Origin: Sesamum alatum
Lineage: Eukaryota; Streptophyta; Magnoliopsida; Lamiales; Pedaliaceae
Reading direction: 5' to 3'
Assembly: GCA_034509735.1 (NCBI GenBank)
Contig: JACGWO010000004.1
Coordinates: 9,591,395-9,655,394, forward strand
Length of the DNA: 64,000 nt
The notes below the pieces were generated by a model. It was not told the DNA's origin. It did not search any database and saw only the letters and a list, made by a program, of their open reading frames with translations. The number at the start of each line of letters is the position of its first letter. Position 1 is the first letter of the stretch. This document shows positions 10,248 through 20,318 of the stretch, piece after piece. The position numbers were made by a program, and so were the translations under genes.

Positions 10248-10826
10248 TTTCGGTTCTACCGAGGTGCTAATAGGATATTCCGATCGCTCCCCAAGGTTCA
10301 CACAGCAAGACTCTCTAACACGTGCACTCGTGGTAGAGAGTATGGAACAACTCAATGAAGAACACTCAAGAAAGGAAGAAGAAGAACTGAGAGAAGAAGG
10401 GGAGGAAAACACTCGGTTTTTTTCGTGTGTTCAAAGCAGCAAATGAGCTGCTATTTATAGGAGTGAAAGTGTGAGTGGGTTGAGAAATTTCAGCAACACG
10501 AATTCTCAACCATGCAGCAAAAAATCGGATATGTGGCATGATTTTCTCAACTTCTAAAGACTTGGTCAATTTGACCTATTCAAATCAAAATCTGAAGGAA
10601 AATAATGAATTTTCTCCAAAAAGATATGTGTCACGCGCGCGGCCCGGCCCGGACCGGGACGGGACGGGGCGGGCGCGCGCGTGTGGCAATTCCTCCAAAA
10701 TCCACCTACTCACAGTTCTTATCCAAGGACTAAGTGGAAAGATGAATATATGTTAGACAAAGGTGGGTTGTCAAAGCAATGTGGGACAAGGAAAGGGAGA
10801 AAAAGAAAAGTTAGTCATTCCCAACA
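10196..10826 (-). repeat. 5' LTR of the young copia
   Basis: 631 bp, the pair of 5053-5688. It holds the promoter for the minus-strand transcript. Differences from the other LTR seen by eye are a 5-bp length change in the C/G-rich block near 10633-10680, one T/G change beside it, and one G/A change near 10801. Confidence 0.95.
10451..10460 (-). promoter_or_regulatory. TATA box of the copia 5' LTR
   Basis: The minus strand reads CTCCTATAAATAGCAGCTC, a canonical plant TATA context, about 265 bp from the inner LTR edge. It is conserved in the 3' LTR at 5308-5317. Transcription would start about 30 bp further down the minus strand. Confidence 0.65.
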
Positions 10827-10831
10827 CACCA

Positions 10832-11120
10832 AAGGGTATGTAGAATATGCATTTGTAATGTTTTATTCTTCTTAAAGTGATGCATGATTGAGCAGATGTT
10901 CCAGTCCCTAAAAGATACATCATTGAAATCTCTGACCTCATTAAAGATGTTACATTTAAGAAGAATGTGTGAAATAGTTTTCGTCTGATCCTGACTGACA
11001 GGACATGCTGGAGAGTTTAGAATATTTTTCTGGAATAATTTTTCATTAGTGTTCAGAGCATTATGGGCTGCTAACCAGCCGAAGAACTTAATTCTAGGAA
11101 GGGTTTTAATGTTCCGTAAT
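10832..11120 (-). pseudogene. LINE ORF2: zinc-binding connection domain
   Basis: The LINE frame continues here between the copia and MITE insertions. The minus strand shows a Cys-rich motif SPACPVSQDQTKTISHILLKC, quoted in parts: SPACPVSQDQ and TISHILLKC. This fits the zf-RVT connection domain (CX2-4...HxxxxC) between RT and RNase H in plant LINEs. The preceding part of this domain is right of 11466. Confidence 0.7.
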
Positions 11121-11456
11121 GGTAAATTATATTTTTGGTCCCATAGGATTGAGGGGTCAATACTTTTGGTCCTGTGCTTCCTGAAATGACCAATTTAGTC
11201 CCAAAATTGGAAATTTTCGACACATTTGGTCCCACTAACGGTGAGACGTTTGCCGGTAATATTTTTGACGGAAATCATTTAATGGACGAAATGTGTTGAA
11301 AATTTTTAGTTTTGGGACTAAATTAGTTATTTCAGGAAGCGCGGGACCAAAAGTGTCGAAAATTTTCAATTTTGGGATTAAATTGATCATTTCAGGAAGC
11401 GTGGGACCAAAAGTGTTGACCCTCCAGTCCTATGGGACCAAAAGTGTAATTTTGCC
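11121..11456. mobile_element. Mutator-like MITE inserted in the LINE
   Basis: 336 bp. The left end GGTAAATTATATTTTTGGTC pairs with the reversed right end GGCAAAATTACACTTTTGGT, and the arms go on through 'cccataggat' and 'caatacttttggtcc' on both sides. The flanking 9-mers TTCCGTAAT (11112-11120) and TTCCATAAT (11457-11465) form a 9-bp target duplication with one mismatch, typical of Mutator superfamily elements. Inner sub-repeats 'ggaccaaaagtgt' occur several times. It has no ORF of its own and interrupts the LINE connection domain. Confidence 0.85.
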
Positions 11457-11465
11457 TTCCATAAT

Positions 11466-12050
11466 GTGTTCCAAGGAAGGGGGACCTGGGGATTATCCAA
11501 ATTATTCCGAATGAGCCTCAGATATGCACTTTTAATAGTAAAGTTACCTGAATTCGACCAAGACCATCTAGGATAATCATCTTGAGCAATTTGGGGAATG
11601 TTAACAGCTATGATGTGATTAATAGCTTCTTCCGGAATTTTCATCTTCATAAGCTCTATGTTCCAAGATCGATTATTATTATTAATGAACTGTTCAACTT
11701 TTTCATTGGACAAGGAGCTACCTGTAGTATTACAGATTTCCTCAATAGTATTATTACTAATCCACCTATCAGTCCAAAGATTAATACTGCTACCATTACC
11801 TAAGCACCAGAAATTAGAGTTTTGGATTTTAGAAATGTATTTGTGGATGGTTTTCCAAAGGATACTGTTACTATTGGAGCATTTAGATTCCAGAAAGTTG
11901 GAGTGTGGGAAATATTTTGCTTTTAAGACCTTACCCCAAAGTAAATCTTGATTAGTAAAAAGGTTCCAAGCTAATTTCCAAATAAAAGCTTGGTTCATGA
12001 GTTTGAGATTACGGATATTAAGGCCCCCCAAATTGTACTTGCTGGTATGA
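11466..12050 (-). pseudogene. LINE ORF2: region between RT and zinc finger
   Basis: A minus-strand frame starting MGGLNIRNLKLMNQAFIWKL, with LGNGSSINLWTDRW and WNTLWKAKLHFWSH, matches the standard C-terminal stretch of plant LINE ORF2 proteins downstream of the RT thumb. The frame runs into the MITE at 11456. It is one frameshift away from the RT frame at 11995-12534. Confidence 0.8.
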
Positions 12051-13064
12051 TTGCAGTTTGCATTTTATATTGGGGAATATGATTAAGGACATGTTTAATC
12101 AGGGTAGCTCTTCCTGCCATTGAGAGGTATTTTGTGTACCATCCATGAATTTTACACTGTATTTGATCAAGAAGCTCTTGGTAGTCTTCTTTGGAGAGTT
12201 TCCTGCATGTGAATCTGATGCCTAGGTATTTGTCATTATGGTTACTCCTACGTAACTTAAGTGTTTTGAGAATGTCTTTTTGACGTAGTCTAGGGGTGTT
12301 TGGTGAGAAGCAAACCTTTGATTTTTCCCAATTAACGGTAACTCCAGAAAAGGATTTGAATTGATCAAGACAATTTTTTATTGCTATGGTATTTTTATGG
12401 TTAGCTTTTATAAAGACAAGACAATCATCAGCAAAACATAAGATTGGAGTTGGAATGCCTTTAGTGCTAACCTTAATAGGATCTAATATGCCTAGTTCCA
12501 TTTTATTTATAAGTTCTTTAATTAAAGGTTCCATACATAATATGACAAATAAGGGGATAAGGGGTCGTCTTGTCTAATTCCTCTTTTGGGTTTCCATTCC
12601 TCTGAGAATTTTCCATTGATTTCGAGTCTACACCTAGTGGAAGTAACGAACTCCATAATTCTCCTAATGAGACAATCCGGAAATTTATTTTTCGTAAGAG
12701 TGTATTCTATGAAAGGCCATTCTAGCTTATCATAAGCTTTTTCAATATCAAGTTTGAGTGCCATGAAATATTGTTTAGATTTCTTGGATTTCATAGTATG
12801 TAGTATTTCATGAGCAATGATAATATTATCTTGTATATTCCTTCCCGGTACAAACGCATTTTGGTATGGGGATATAAGATTGTTAATAATCGGCCTAATT
12901 CTATTAACAATAATGTTTGATATAATTTTATATATTACATTACACAAACTAATAGGCCTAAAGTCTTTTGTATATTGGGGATTGTCTTTTTTAGGAATTA
13001 GCACAATAGTGGTAGAATTAATTCCATTATTCATTATACCAGTTTCAAAAAAATTCCTAACCAC
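11995..13064 (-). pseudogene. LINE reverse transcriptase
   Basis: Two overlapping minus-strand frames (12522-13064 and 11995-12534) hold the RT fingers and palm. Seen are TTIVLIPKKDNPQYTKDFRP, SLCNVIYKIISNIIVNRI, the first catalytic Asp in LKLDIEKAYDKLEW, GIRQDDPLSPYL, and the catalytic FADD in LCFADDCLVF. Then come VNWEKSKVCFSPN and the thumb KYLGIRF...GRATLIKHVL. The break between frames lies just after the DPLSPYL motif. The domain would reverse transcribe the LINE RNA at the nicked target; this copy is dead. Confidence 0.92.
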
Positions 13065-14048
13065 TTGTGAAACATTATAACAAGTGAATTTGAGAGGTGA
13101 TAGTCAATATTGTTTAGGCCGTAGTCCAGTTTATTATTAACTCTATTGATATTCTCTATAATTGATCCAAAAACAAACTTGTTCCAGTGTTTGGCTTTGT
13201 TAGCAAAGTTATTACAATTTTGTATGAAAGATAAATTAGGGTTATCTATATCGTGATGAATCCAAGAGTTCTTAACCACGTTAATGAAATCTTCATGCAT
13301 TGACCATACATTGTTATATTTAAAGGAGTGATCTCTACTAAAAACCGGCCCCTCAGTATCAAGAAGAATGGGTGAATGATCAGATGTGCTTGATGTTAAA
13401 TGAAAAACCCTAGCTTGGGGAAAAGACTGCAACCAACCAGGGTTAGCTAGCATGCGATCTAACCTTTCACTAATGAAAGACGAACCAAATCTTCTATTAC
13501 TCCATGTGAATTTATGACCAGTGTATCCTAGATCTAACATATTGCAATTATTCATGCATGATCAGAAGTTATGAATTTTACTATTAGAAGTCCACCTACC
13601 CCCTATTTTTCGTGATGATTATGCTATTAAAATCACCAACGATAAGCCATTTATCATAGTTAAGAGAGTTAATATTATCGAGTTGCGACCACACCTGGTT
13701 TTGTATGTGAGCTTGAGGATAGTTGTAAATAGCCGACAACAAGAATGGTGGAATCCCCGGTCGCATTGTCACCTCCAGATGGACCGTGCGTGCAGAAGTG
13801 TAGACAATGTTAAGGTTGAGTTCCGCTATGCGCCAAATCACCCAAATACCTCCTGCTAGGCCAATAGAGGATGCCACGGGCGTTGTGTCGAACTGAAGAC
13901 GTCTGATGATGTTTTGAGCTCGGTCTGCTTGCATGCGTGTTTCCATAACCAAAAAAATGTGTGGTGTGTAACGTGCTAGTAGGGAACAAGCCTCCGTCAT
14001 GAATTCAGGTCTAGTCGCTCCTCTGCAGTTCCATGCAAGAATTTTCAT
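13034..14048 (-). pseudogene. LINE apurinic-type endonuclease domain
   Basis: The domain starts at the ATG at 14048 with MKILAWNCRGATRPEF (catalytic Asn in AWNCRG). It continues with FLVMETRM (Glu), LLSAIYNYP and WLIVGDFNSI (Asp and Asn), then in the next frame LDLGYTGHKFTWSNRR, RLDRMLANPGW and STSDHSPILLD (the Asp-His pair). The residues of an exonuclease-endonuclease-phosphatase fold are all visible, but a stop and frame change near 13556-13596 split it. It would nick the target DNA. Confidence 0.9.
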
Positions 14049-14639
14049 TGGAGATTGATGAGGGTAGGTTAAGGACAAGTAACCTGTTTCTGCTGCATTC
14101 CTGGCTATGGCAGACTCTCTTGGTTGCACTGCAGGTGGTGGTGTACTGCTGCGTTTGGAACAGGTAGGACTAGTAGTCGGTATTGCAGTTCGCGCTCTCG
14201 TCCGAATGACTCCCTCTCTTGATTCACTTCGATTATGGTTTTTGAGTAGTTTGGGGGGTTGGTGAAAACATGAGGGGCTACATGGTAAGGTTGAACTAAG
14301 AATTTGTATTGGCCCAAGCTGATGAGATTGTTCCTGGACCTGAGATTGCTTTGTGAGTTTAGGTCTTCCTCTCGCTCTCTTGATCTTCTTGTTGGGGGTT
14401 GCTGGGGACGCGGACTTGAACTGGAACCTGGGTTCGAACCCTGGGGGGTATTTGTCATCTGAATCACCGTTGTCACCATTGATGAGGCTACTAGTTAGGT
14501 TGGTGGTAGATGTATGGTCTGAGCATTTGGATAGAATTGATTCACGAAGCTGTGATGAGCATTCTGTGTGGATGGTGCTAGTGTCAAGGTGGTTGATGGG
14601 TGGTATGAGTTTGGGGGAGTGTTGGTTATTGTTTGACAT
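14049..14639 (-). pseudogene. Pro/Ser-rich region in frame with the LINE endonuclease
   Basis: The frame that contains the endonuclease stays open upstream to an ATG at 14639. It encodes a low-complexity Ser/Pro/Thr-rich and basic segment (MSNNNQHSPKLIPPIN..., KKIKRARGRPKLTKQSQ) with no domain I recognise. It may be the C-terminal tail of ORF1 read through, or the N-terminal extension of ORF2. The KRARGRPK motif is AT-hook-like. Confidence 0.5.
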
Positions 14640-14717
14640 GAGGATGAGGGGTTCTGTTGGTTGTGGCTGATCGCCCGTCTTGGTGAGGGAGTCATTTTCA
14701 GGTATGTTGGGAACTTC

Positions 14718-15985
14718 TTAGCTGGTATTTGGGTTATGCAAGGTTATATTGGAAGAAGGGGAGATATTTATACTGAGAGTGTCTTCGCATGGGGGGGTAT
14801 TATATGTATATGTTTGCGTTGACTCATTTTTGCGTACCCTGTTTATCCCACTAACCTTTGTCTCCTTCATTAGTAGATATAAATCCTCTTGGTTATCCTT
14901 AATCCCCCTGTTTTGTGAGGTGGATTCCGTGGGCCCTGACTGTTTTGTAGACTGAGTGGGTGGACTGTTGGTGAGGTGGAGGTTAGTACACTTGGTTTGT
15001 TCATGCATGACTGCCATATGTCCCTTGTTTCTCATTTGGCAGGTTCTGTCTTGCGGTATTTGCGGTGGCTAGTCGTCCTTAGTGGAGGTCTTGGCCTTCA
15101 TCTTCTCCGCTTCTATGTGCATCAGGGCTGATGTAGCGCACCCTCTGGTCTGATGTAGGTCTAGCATCCGTAGGTCATCACCATTAAGGGAAGGAGCATT
15201 GGTATCAACATCCTTACTTGAAGAAGTTTCCATTGGAGTGTTCTGTTGTATAATCTTGCTTTTCTTGGGAATCCACACTTTTGCGTGATTGTGTTGCTGA
15301 GTGGGGGAGATGGATTTAATTTCCACCACTGCCTTGATATGGGGCTCAGTCTGTTTTGCTAAGTTACTGGACAGCCTTTCAAATTCTTTGTTCGTTTTGG
15401 GTCTTGCTGAGATTATTTTCCATTCATTGCTGACATGTTGATTTCCTTCCTGTGTGTTTTTAGCCTTCTTGTTGTTTGGGTCTTCTCCTACATGTTGTGT
15501 TATGCATGTTGATTGTACATGATGTAGAAGCCCTGGCCTAGGTCTGTAGGTTGTATCACTGTCGAAGTCCTCCATATTTTTTCAAGATGATCCCCTATAT
15601 ATACGCTGGAATACGTTAAGCCAACCGTTTGGATTATAAGAGATTTTCTCCAGGTTTGCCTAATTTTCTTTATGATAGACGAATCCAGCTTGAGAGAAGG
15701 TAATGATTCCGTGATATTTTGAGCCGCCGCCTCTGTATTTGCATCGAGTGTTTTTATCTTCCCAATTCTGCAGCCAAGTTGGAAAATATATATGTTTTGA
15801 ACTATTAATCAACTTGTTTTTGTAAGATGACACCTGACTTGTATTCTTGAACTTCATTTGGTTGAATGAATATGGATTTGTTGTTTGAATCTGGGTTAGA
15901 TCAGGTGGTTTTGGTGGTATAAATGGTGGAAAAAGCATATTAGTGAGAATTGGCTGGAGAGAGTTTTGGTCGTGAGAGGAATCCA
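14718..15985 (-). pseudogene. LINE ORF1-like region, degraded
   Basis: Minus-strand frames at 15660-15985, 15069-15575 and 14718-15035 sit where plant L1 elements keep ORF1, the RNA-binding protein. The visible protein is polar and basic (for example VWIPKKSKIIQQN, EAEKMKAKTSTKDD). It shows neither a clear DUF4283 domain nor an intact CCHC knuckle. Either the region is decayed or internally deleted, or this family has an unusual ORF1. The call rests mainly on position. Confidence 0.5.
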
Positions 15986-16000
15986 TGCGTCCATGTCATT
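15986..16000. repeat. Target-site duplication of the LINE, right copy
   Basis: Identical 15-mer to 4511-4525. It marks the LINE 5' end exactly and shows the element is not 5'-truncated within the window. Confidence 0.9.
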
Positions 16001-16353
16001 GATATTTGTGCATATCATTTACATGAGTCCTAAGTAAATATGTAATTTAAATTTTTGTATCATATATATTTTTAGGGAAAAATGTATGTTATTTCCATGG
16101 GATATGAGATATGTGCAAAATTAAAAATATTAAATTATCTTCGTATATTTCTTAAAATGAAGTAATTTATCTCCTAAAGAAATGGTGTAATACACATGCC
16201 CCTCTTGCAAGTAGGTATGATTTTTATGAATAAAAATATTATTTTTCATATAATATACTATATAAAAATTTATTAATATTTATAATGTACATAAATATTT
16301 ATTAAAAAGTAAAAATACTATTTTATATAATATATACTTTTTAATTAAAAAAA

Positions 16354-16745
16354 CCCCCCAAAGCCATCCCAACCACCCCCCCCCCCCCCAACCGCCACCT
16401 AATCCCCTTCCCCCTCCAGTCCCACCGCCCCCCTCCTTTCACCTCATTGCCAACATCGCTGCGCCACCGCACCATCCCAGCCCCATCGTTATCGCCCCCC
16501 TCCCCTTTCCCCAACTCCGAACCCCCGCCAACCCCTCCCCCTTCCCCAACTCCAAAACCCCCATCGCCACCCCTCTCCCCTTCCCTCGTCCGACTCCGCT
16601 CTCCTCTTCGCACCGCTCCCCCTACTCTTCTCCCTCCCCTTTCATCTCCCGTCGCCCAGCCCTTTCCCCTCCCTTTCGCATCACCTCCTCCCCTACCCTA
16701 CCCTCCCTTTCGCCGTGGCCTCCCCTCCCCCCTCTCCCGTCTCTT
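16354..16745. other. C-rich, strand-asymmetric tract
   Basis: About 390 bp in which the plus strand is dominated by C and T with C-runs up to 13, bordered by A+T-rich DNA on both sides. The minus strand therefore has many G-runs. The plus frame 16447-16782 translates to a Pro/Ser/Leu repeat with no domain and no stop, which follows from the composition and is not evidence of a gene. It ends in a short CT then TA microsatellite (16740-16770). Confidence 0.7.
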
Positions 16746-16789
16746 TCTCTCTCTCTCTCTATATATATATGTATTTATATGATGGGGGT

Positions 16790-17235
16790 GCAACCTCATG
16801 AATAGTAAAAGACTAAAATATCCCCAGTAGAGCCCCAAAAATCATGAAGAACCCGGGGGACCCGCATACAGGCTGGACGGGTCGGATCCGGCGACCCGAT
16901 CCATATTCCAAGCCAGGTGTACAAACGAAGACCTTCGATGCTAAAGCACATCGGACGAAGCATACGAGGCCACGTGGACCGTACAGGTACGGACATCTGG
17001 TGCTATATGTATGTCGTGCACACCACATTTAAAGTAAGTTATTCTAGTTATATTCGACCAGCACTATTCCCTATATTATCGACCACCCATCTCGACCGTA
17101 TTCTGACTTCAGCATCAGAGTGTCTATGCCGGGGACTCTCCCTGCTAGTCTCACGTGCTTGTTTCCTCTCAGGTTACTTGTCTGGGGGCTTGCGAGATCG
17201 TGTTAAAGGTACCAGATCTAGGTGACTGTACGAGA
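16790..17235 (+). repeat. Possible gypsy LTR fragment
   Basis: The sequence has balanced composition unlike its flanks and contains 'ttctgacttcagcatcagag' followed by 'tgtctatgccggggac'. This resembles the conserved stretch just upstream of the 3' end in many plant gypsy LTRs. No partner LTR, primer site or target duplication was found in the window, so it could be a solo or truncated LTR. Confidence 0.35.
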
Positions 17236-17646
17236 TCGAGCGGACCACCCGGATCACTATATATATATATATATTTAATTTTTAATTGTATATAAAATAT
17301 ATATTTTAATTATATAGATACATATATATAATATTTAAATTTAAATTTGTATATTTTTTAAGTTTTAATGATTGATTGAAATTAAACAAATTTGCACCAT
17401 TGATCTCTTAGTTAAATTTGGACCTTAGATAAAATCAGATTCCACGGTTATTAAACGAGGGTATAAATGTAATTTTAAAATTAAAACTAAAAAAAAATTT
17501 AAAAAAAAAGTGCGTGAATTACACGAAATTGCGTGAGATGTGTAATTGCTCTATTTTGAAAAACACAGAGAAATAATTTGCTATTTTTTTGCACAGTGGG
17601 TAATTTGCTCATTTCTAATATCATAAGGGGTAATTTGCATTAAACT

Positions 17647-17975
17647 GTATATCTTATACTAGGAACAAAAATATAATTGTTATTTTTATATAGATAAAAA
17701 AATAAAATCGGTTTATATGTACATGTTTAAGATTTTAAGATATTAATTAAATTTTCAAATGTGTTACTTAATATACATTAAAACGTCTATAAGCTATTTA
17801 TATCTATCTTTATGCCAGCACATAAATAGAAAGAGTTGTGCTTTAAAGTGGATCTTCTAAGATCCATTGCTCGATTACGATGCATGCGCAACTCCCAAAA
17901 TGCAGAGAAAGACCTACAAGAGTAGATACGAGTTGGTTGGTCCGGAGAGTCATGGGAGAGGAGAGGCGGGCTAAA
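17647..17975. other. A+T-rich spacer, no feature seen
   Basis: About 330 bp. A minus-strand frame at 17787-17996 has no recognisable domain and overlaps the next MITE end, so I give it no gene call. Confidence 0.4.
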
Positions 17976-18342
17976 AGGGTGTTTGGGTGAGCTCATAAAC
18001 TCTTTAAAACATCTTATAAGATATTTGAAAACTTTTAAAATGTTATAGTGTTTGGTAATTTTTTTAGAAAAAAATTATTATAAGGTCTAAAATAGATGAT
18101 AGGAGCTTACAAGCTTTTTTTTTTTTTTTTTTTTTTTTAAAGTAAGGAGTTGCCGATTTTTTTCTAAGATCTTAACAAGTTCATTACAAATTTGTCATTA
18201 CTAACATTTTATAACTATTTTATCTAAGCACCTCATAAACTTATTTTATAAAATAAGATCTATCATTTTATAAGTTTTAAAAATATTTTATAAAATATAT
18301 GAGCTTATAAGATCTTCTAAATAATCTTAGCCAAACACCCTA
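17976..18342. mobile_element. hAT-like MITE of the AGGGTGTTTGG type
   Basis: The left end AGGGTGTTTGGGTGAGCTCA pairs with the reversed right end AGGGTGTTTGGCTAAGATTA. The arms continue with 'catcttataagat' motifs typical of this abundant plant MITE group. The centre holds a long T-run (18117-18138). No convincing 8-bp target duplication was found. Related pieces occur at 24431-24594, 25550-25715 and 26035-26110. Confidence 0.65.
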
Positions 18343-19071
18343 TAAGTGAACTAATATATTATAGAATCTTATGAATCACGAACAACACTCTCTCTATATC
18401 TTCTACGTCTACAAGGTGGCTGCTTACAACATAGCGTGTTCGTCACCATATCGATTGGTTGGTTATTTTAATTTATAAAAATATTAATTTTATGTATTAT
18501 ACATAAAAAGTTTAGAAAAAAAAAGTATTCACATATTTTCATATGTTTATAAATATATTTTATTTATATATATATAATATATATATATATATAAGAATAA
18601 GTAAAAGGACTAAGTTTGAGTCAGAAACACTAAGACTCGTGACTCACTCTATAACTTGATTAAGACTTAAAAACTCGCTCCAAGTGAGGTCCAAATCTAA
18701 CCCGAACCATTGCCATTCCTACAAATACACCTAAAAATGGTGTTGAAATTAACTAAACTTAAAGATCTACACATGATTGATTGTTCTATGCGGATGATCC
18801 CCGTCAAGTGTGGTCAAGGATGGATTTAGAAGTGAAAGTTTTAGGGGGCGAAAAATTATTAAAATATTTTTTAATAAAATTTTTATTTATAAAGTCCAAT
18901 TAGTTCTAATTTAGTAAATAATAATTATAATAGTTGACATGTCTAATAAAAGTAAGTTTTCGTATCATCACCAAATTATGTGTACAAATTTATCGAATTG
19001 CACACAACATTCATTTATATAAAATTCATATATAATCTAATTGGTATCAAAGTTTTCTATTTTTTTTCTAA
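18343..19071. other. A+T-rich DNA, no gene
   Basis: Contains a (TA)n stretch around 18565-18592 and otherwise no repeat or ORF that I can support. Confidence 0.4.
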
Positions 19072-19292
19072 TGTTATGTTTGGATTGATGGATTCAGATT
19101 GAAGGACTTCAAATTCATAATAACAAATTCATCAAACTCATATTAACAAAGATTTCGAGTCCGTGAACTTTCATTTTGAATTGTATTTTGATATTGTGAT
19201 GAATTTTAAATTCCCATTTAATATGAAATCAATTGAAATCCTTATTTCAATTCATCCCATCACATTCAAATATTTTTATCCAAATACAACCT
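19072..19292. mobile_element. Small hairpin MITE
   Basis: About 220 bp with inverted ends: 'gttatgtttggattgatgg' on the left and, reversed on the right, 'ttgtatttggataaaaat'. Inner complementary blocks are 'aattcat' and 'atgaatt'. It is non-coding. The boundaries are approximate. Confidence 0.45.
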
Positions 19293-19458
19293 AAGGCATG
19301 TTTACTAACATGCATTGGGCCAGATAAATGCACTTATCCATCCCAATGCGGCGCTTACGTTTTTTTCAGGCAGGCCGGTACATTGAGCTGAGGCCCCGTA
19401 TTGGCCTCTATTATGGCCATATTTTAGTCCACGCTGCCCCACTTGGATTCTAATCTTA

Positions 19459-20318
19459 TGGTCCGTTTGGTTTAAATGAGAAGAAAGGAGAAGTAAAAGA
19501 GAGAGGGGAAAAGGGAAGGAAAGAATAATAGTTTTTCTTTAAGTTGTTTGGTATGATTGGAAGGGGAGTAGTTCTCAAATACTTTCCCTTGTTTGATACG
19601 AGAAAATTAAATTGAGAAGAAAAAACTAATTTTGTAATTTTACAGTTTAACCCTCTTTCTTCATTTTGTATTAGAAAATGAACAAGTTAATATTATACTA
19701 ATATCAAACCTCTAAAAACCTTATTAATAAAAAATATATATCAAACAAGAACAATAATATTTTTTATTAATAAAAATATTCATCAAAATGAATATTATTA
19801 ATTTATTCTAAACTATTCAGTTTAAATAAAATAAAAATTACTCGTGCTGGCGACGAGAAGAGGGAACACGATTCGAAGAAATGATTATTCAATCAAGACT
19901 AATAGCAAATTAGCGATAAAAAATTCTGAAAAAATCGCAACTACAAAGTATGTTTACCAGATTGTTGACTTCAACGTAGTAGTTTTCCAACGATTGGTTA
20001 TCTTTTTTCTGGCGATTATTTACAGTATTATCAGCAGGAATGTGAAAAGAATTGGAGAAATATCTATATATATATATATGGACAACAGAGTTATAAAAAT
20101 AAAATATGTATTTTTTTTGTCTTTTTGTCCTTATACTTCCACTTTTTCTCTCAATTTCGAACGAAAACGAAATTGGACTCAAAAAGAGTTTCATATACAT
20201 CCAATTTTACTTTCTCTCCATCTCTTCGCCCAAATCAAACACTAAACATTTTCTTATACGTCCCCTTTTACCTTCACTTCTCCTATTCTTCAACTTTTCC
20301 TTCCAATCAAACATTGTC
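19459..20318. mobile_element. Probable hAT-like non-autonomous element
   Basis: The left end has 'ggtccgtttggtttaaatga' followed by a purine-rich gaagaaaggagaag block. The right end has the complementary pyrimidine-rich block (ccttcacttctcctattc) and ends 'ccaatcaaacattgtc'. The outer sequences pair as terminal inverted repeats of about 40 bp with mismatches. The target duplication is not clear and the interior ORFs show no domain. Confidence 0.45.

Larger units (their letters stand above)
5053..10826 (-). mobile_element. Young Ty1/copia retrotransposon nested in the LINE
   Basis: This is a 5774-bp element with LTRs at 5053-5688 (3') and 10196-10826 (5'). Both run TGTTGGGA...TTCCCAACA on the plus strand. 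The 5-bp target CACCA is at 5048-5052 and 10827-10831. On the minus strand it carries gag, protease, integrase, reverse transcriptase and RNase H in the copia order, and a purine tract abuts the 3' LTR. By eye the LTRs differ at 2-3 positions plus one 5-bp indel inside a G+C-rich block, so the insertion is recent. One base in the RT region breaks the polyprotein. Confidence 0.96.
4526..15985 (-). mobile_element. L1-type LINE (non-LTR retrotransposon) carrying two later insertions
   Basis: Read on the minus strand, the element runs from an ORF1-like region (15.98-14.7 kb) through an endonuclease (14.05-13.0 kb), reverse transcriptase (13.06-12.0 kb), zinc-finger connection and RNase H (ending 4.6 kb) to an A-rich tail at 4526-4543. 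A perfect 15-bp target duplication flanks it. Without the copia (5053-10826) and the MITE (11121-11456), and one copy of each of their target duplications, it is about 5.3 kb, close to full length for plant L1 elements. Several frameshifts and stops break ORF2, so it is inactive. It probably moved by target-primed reverse transcription. Confidence 0.92.
16075..17646. mobile_element. Composite foldback (Mutator-like?) with foreign-looking interior
   Basis: The left arm (GGGAAAAATGTATGTTATTT..., about 16075-16200) is a diverged copy of the family A arms at 1804 and 24595. The matching right arm lies at about 17495-17646, ending GGGTAATTTGCATTAAACT. Between them is about 1.3 kb that is not part of the normal short element: A+T-rich DNA, a C-rich tract (16354-16745) and an LTR-like piece (16790-17235). 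The flanking 9-mers (ATATTTTTA and TATATCTTA) match only partly, so a single-element interpretation is tentative. The alternative is two separate half elements. Confidence 0.45.

Noticed and set aside
16447..16782. Pro-rich 111-codon frame as a possible extensin-like gene
   Set aside because: The C/T-rich composition makes stops rare. There is no signal peptide, no SPPPP-type regular repeat and no conserved motif.
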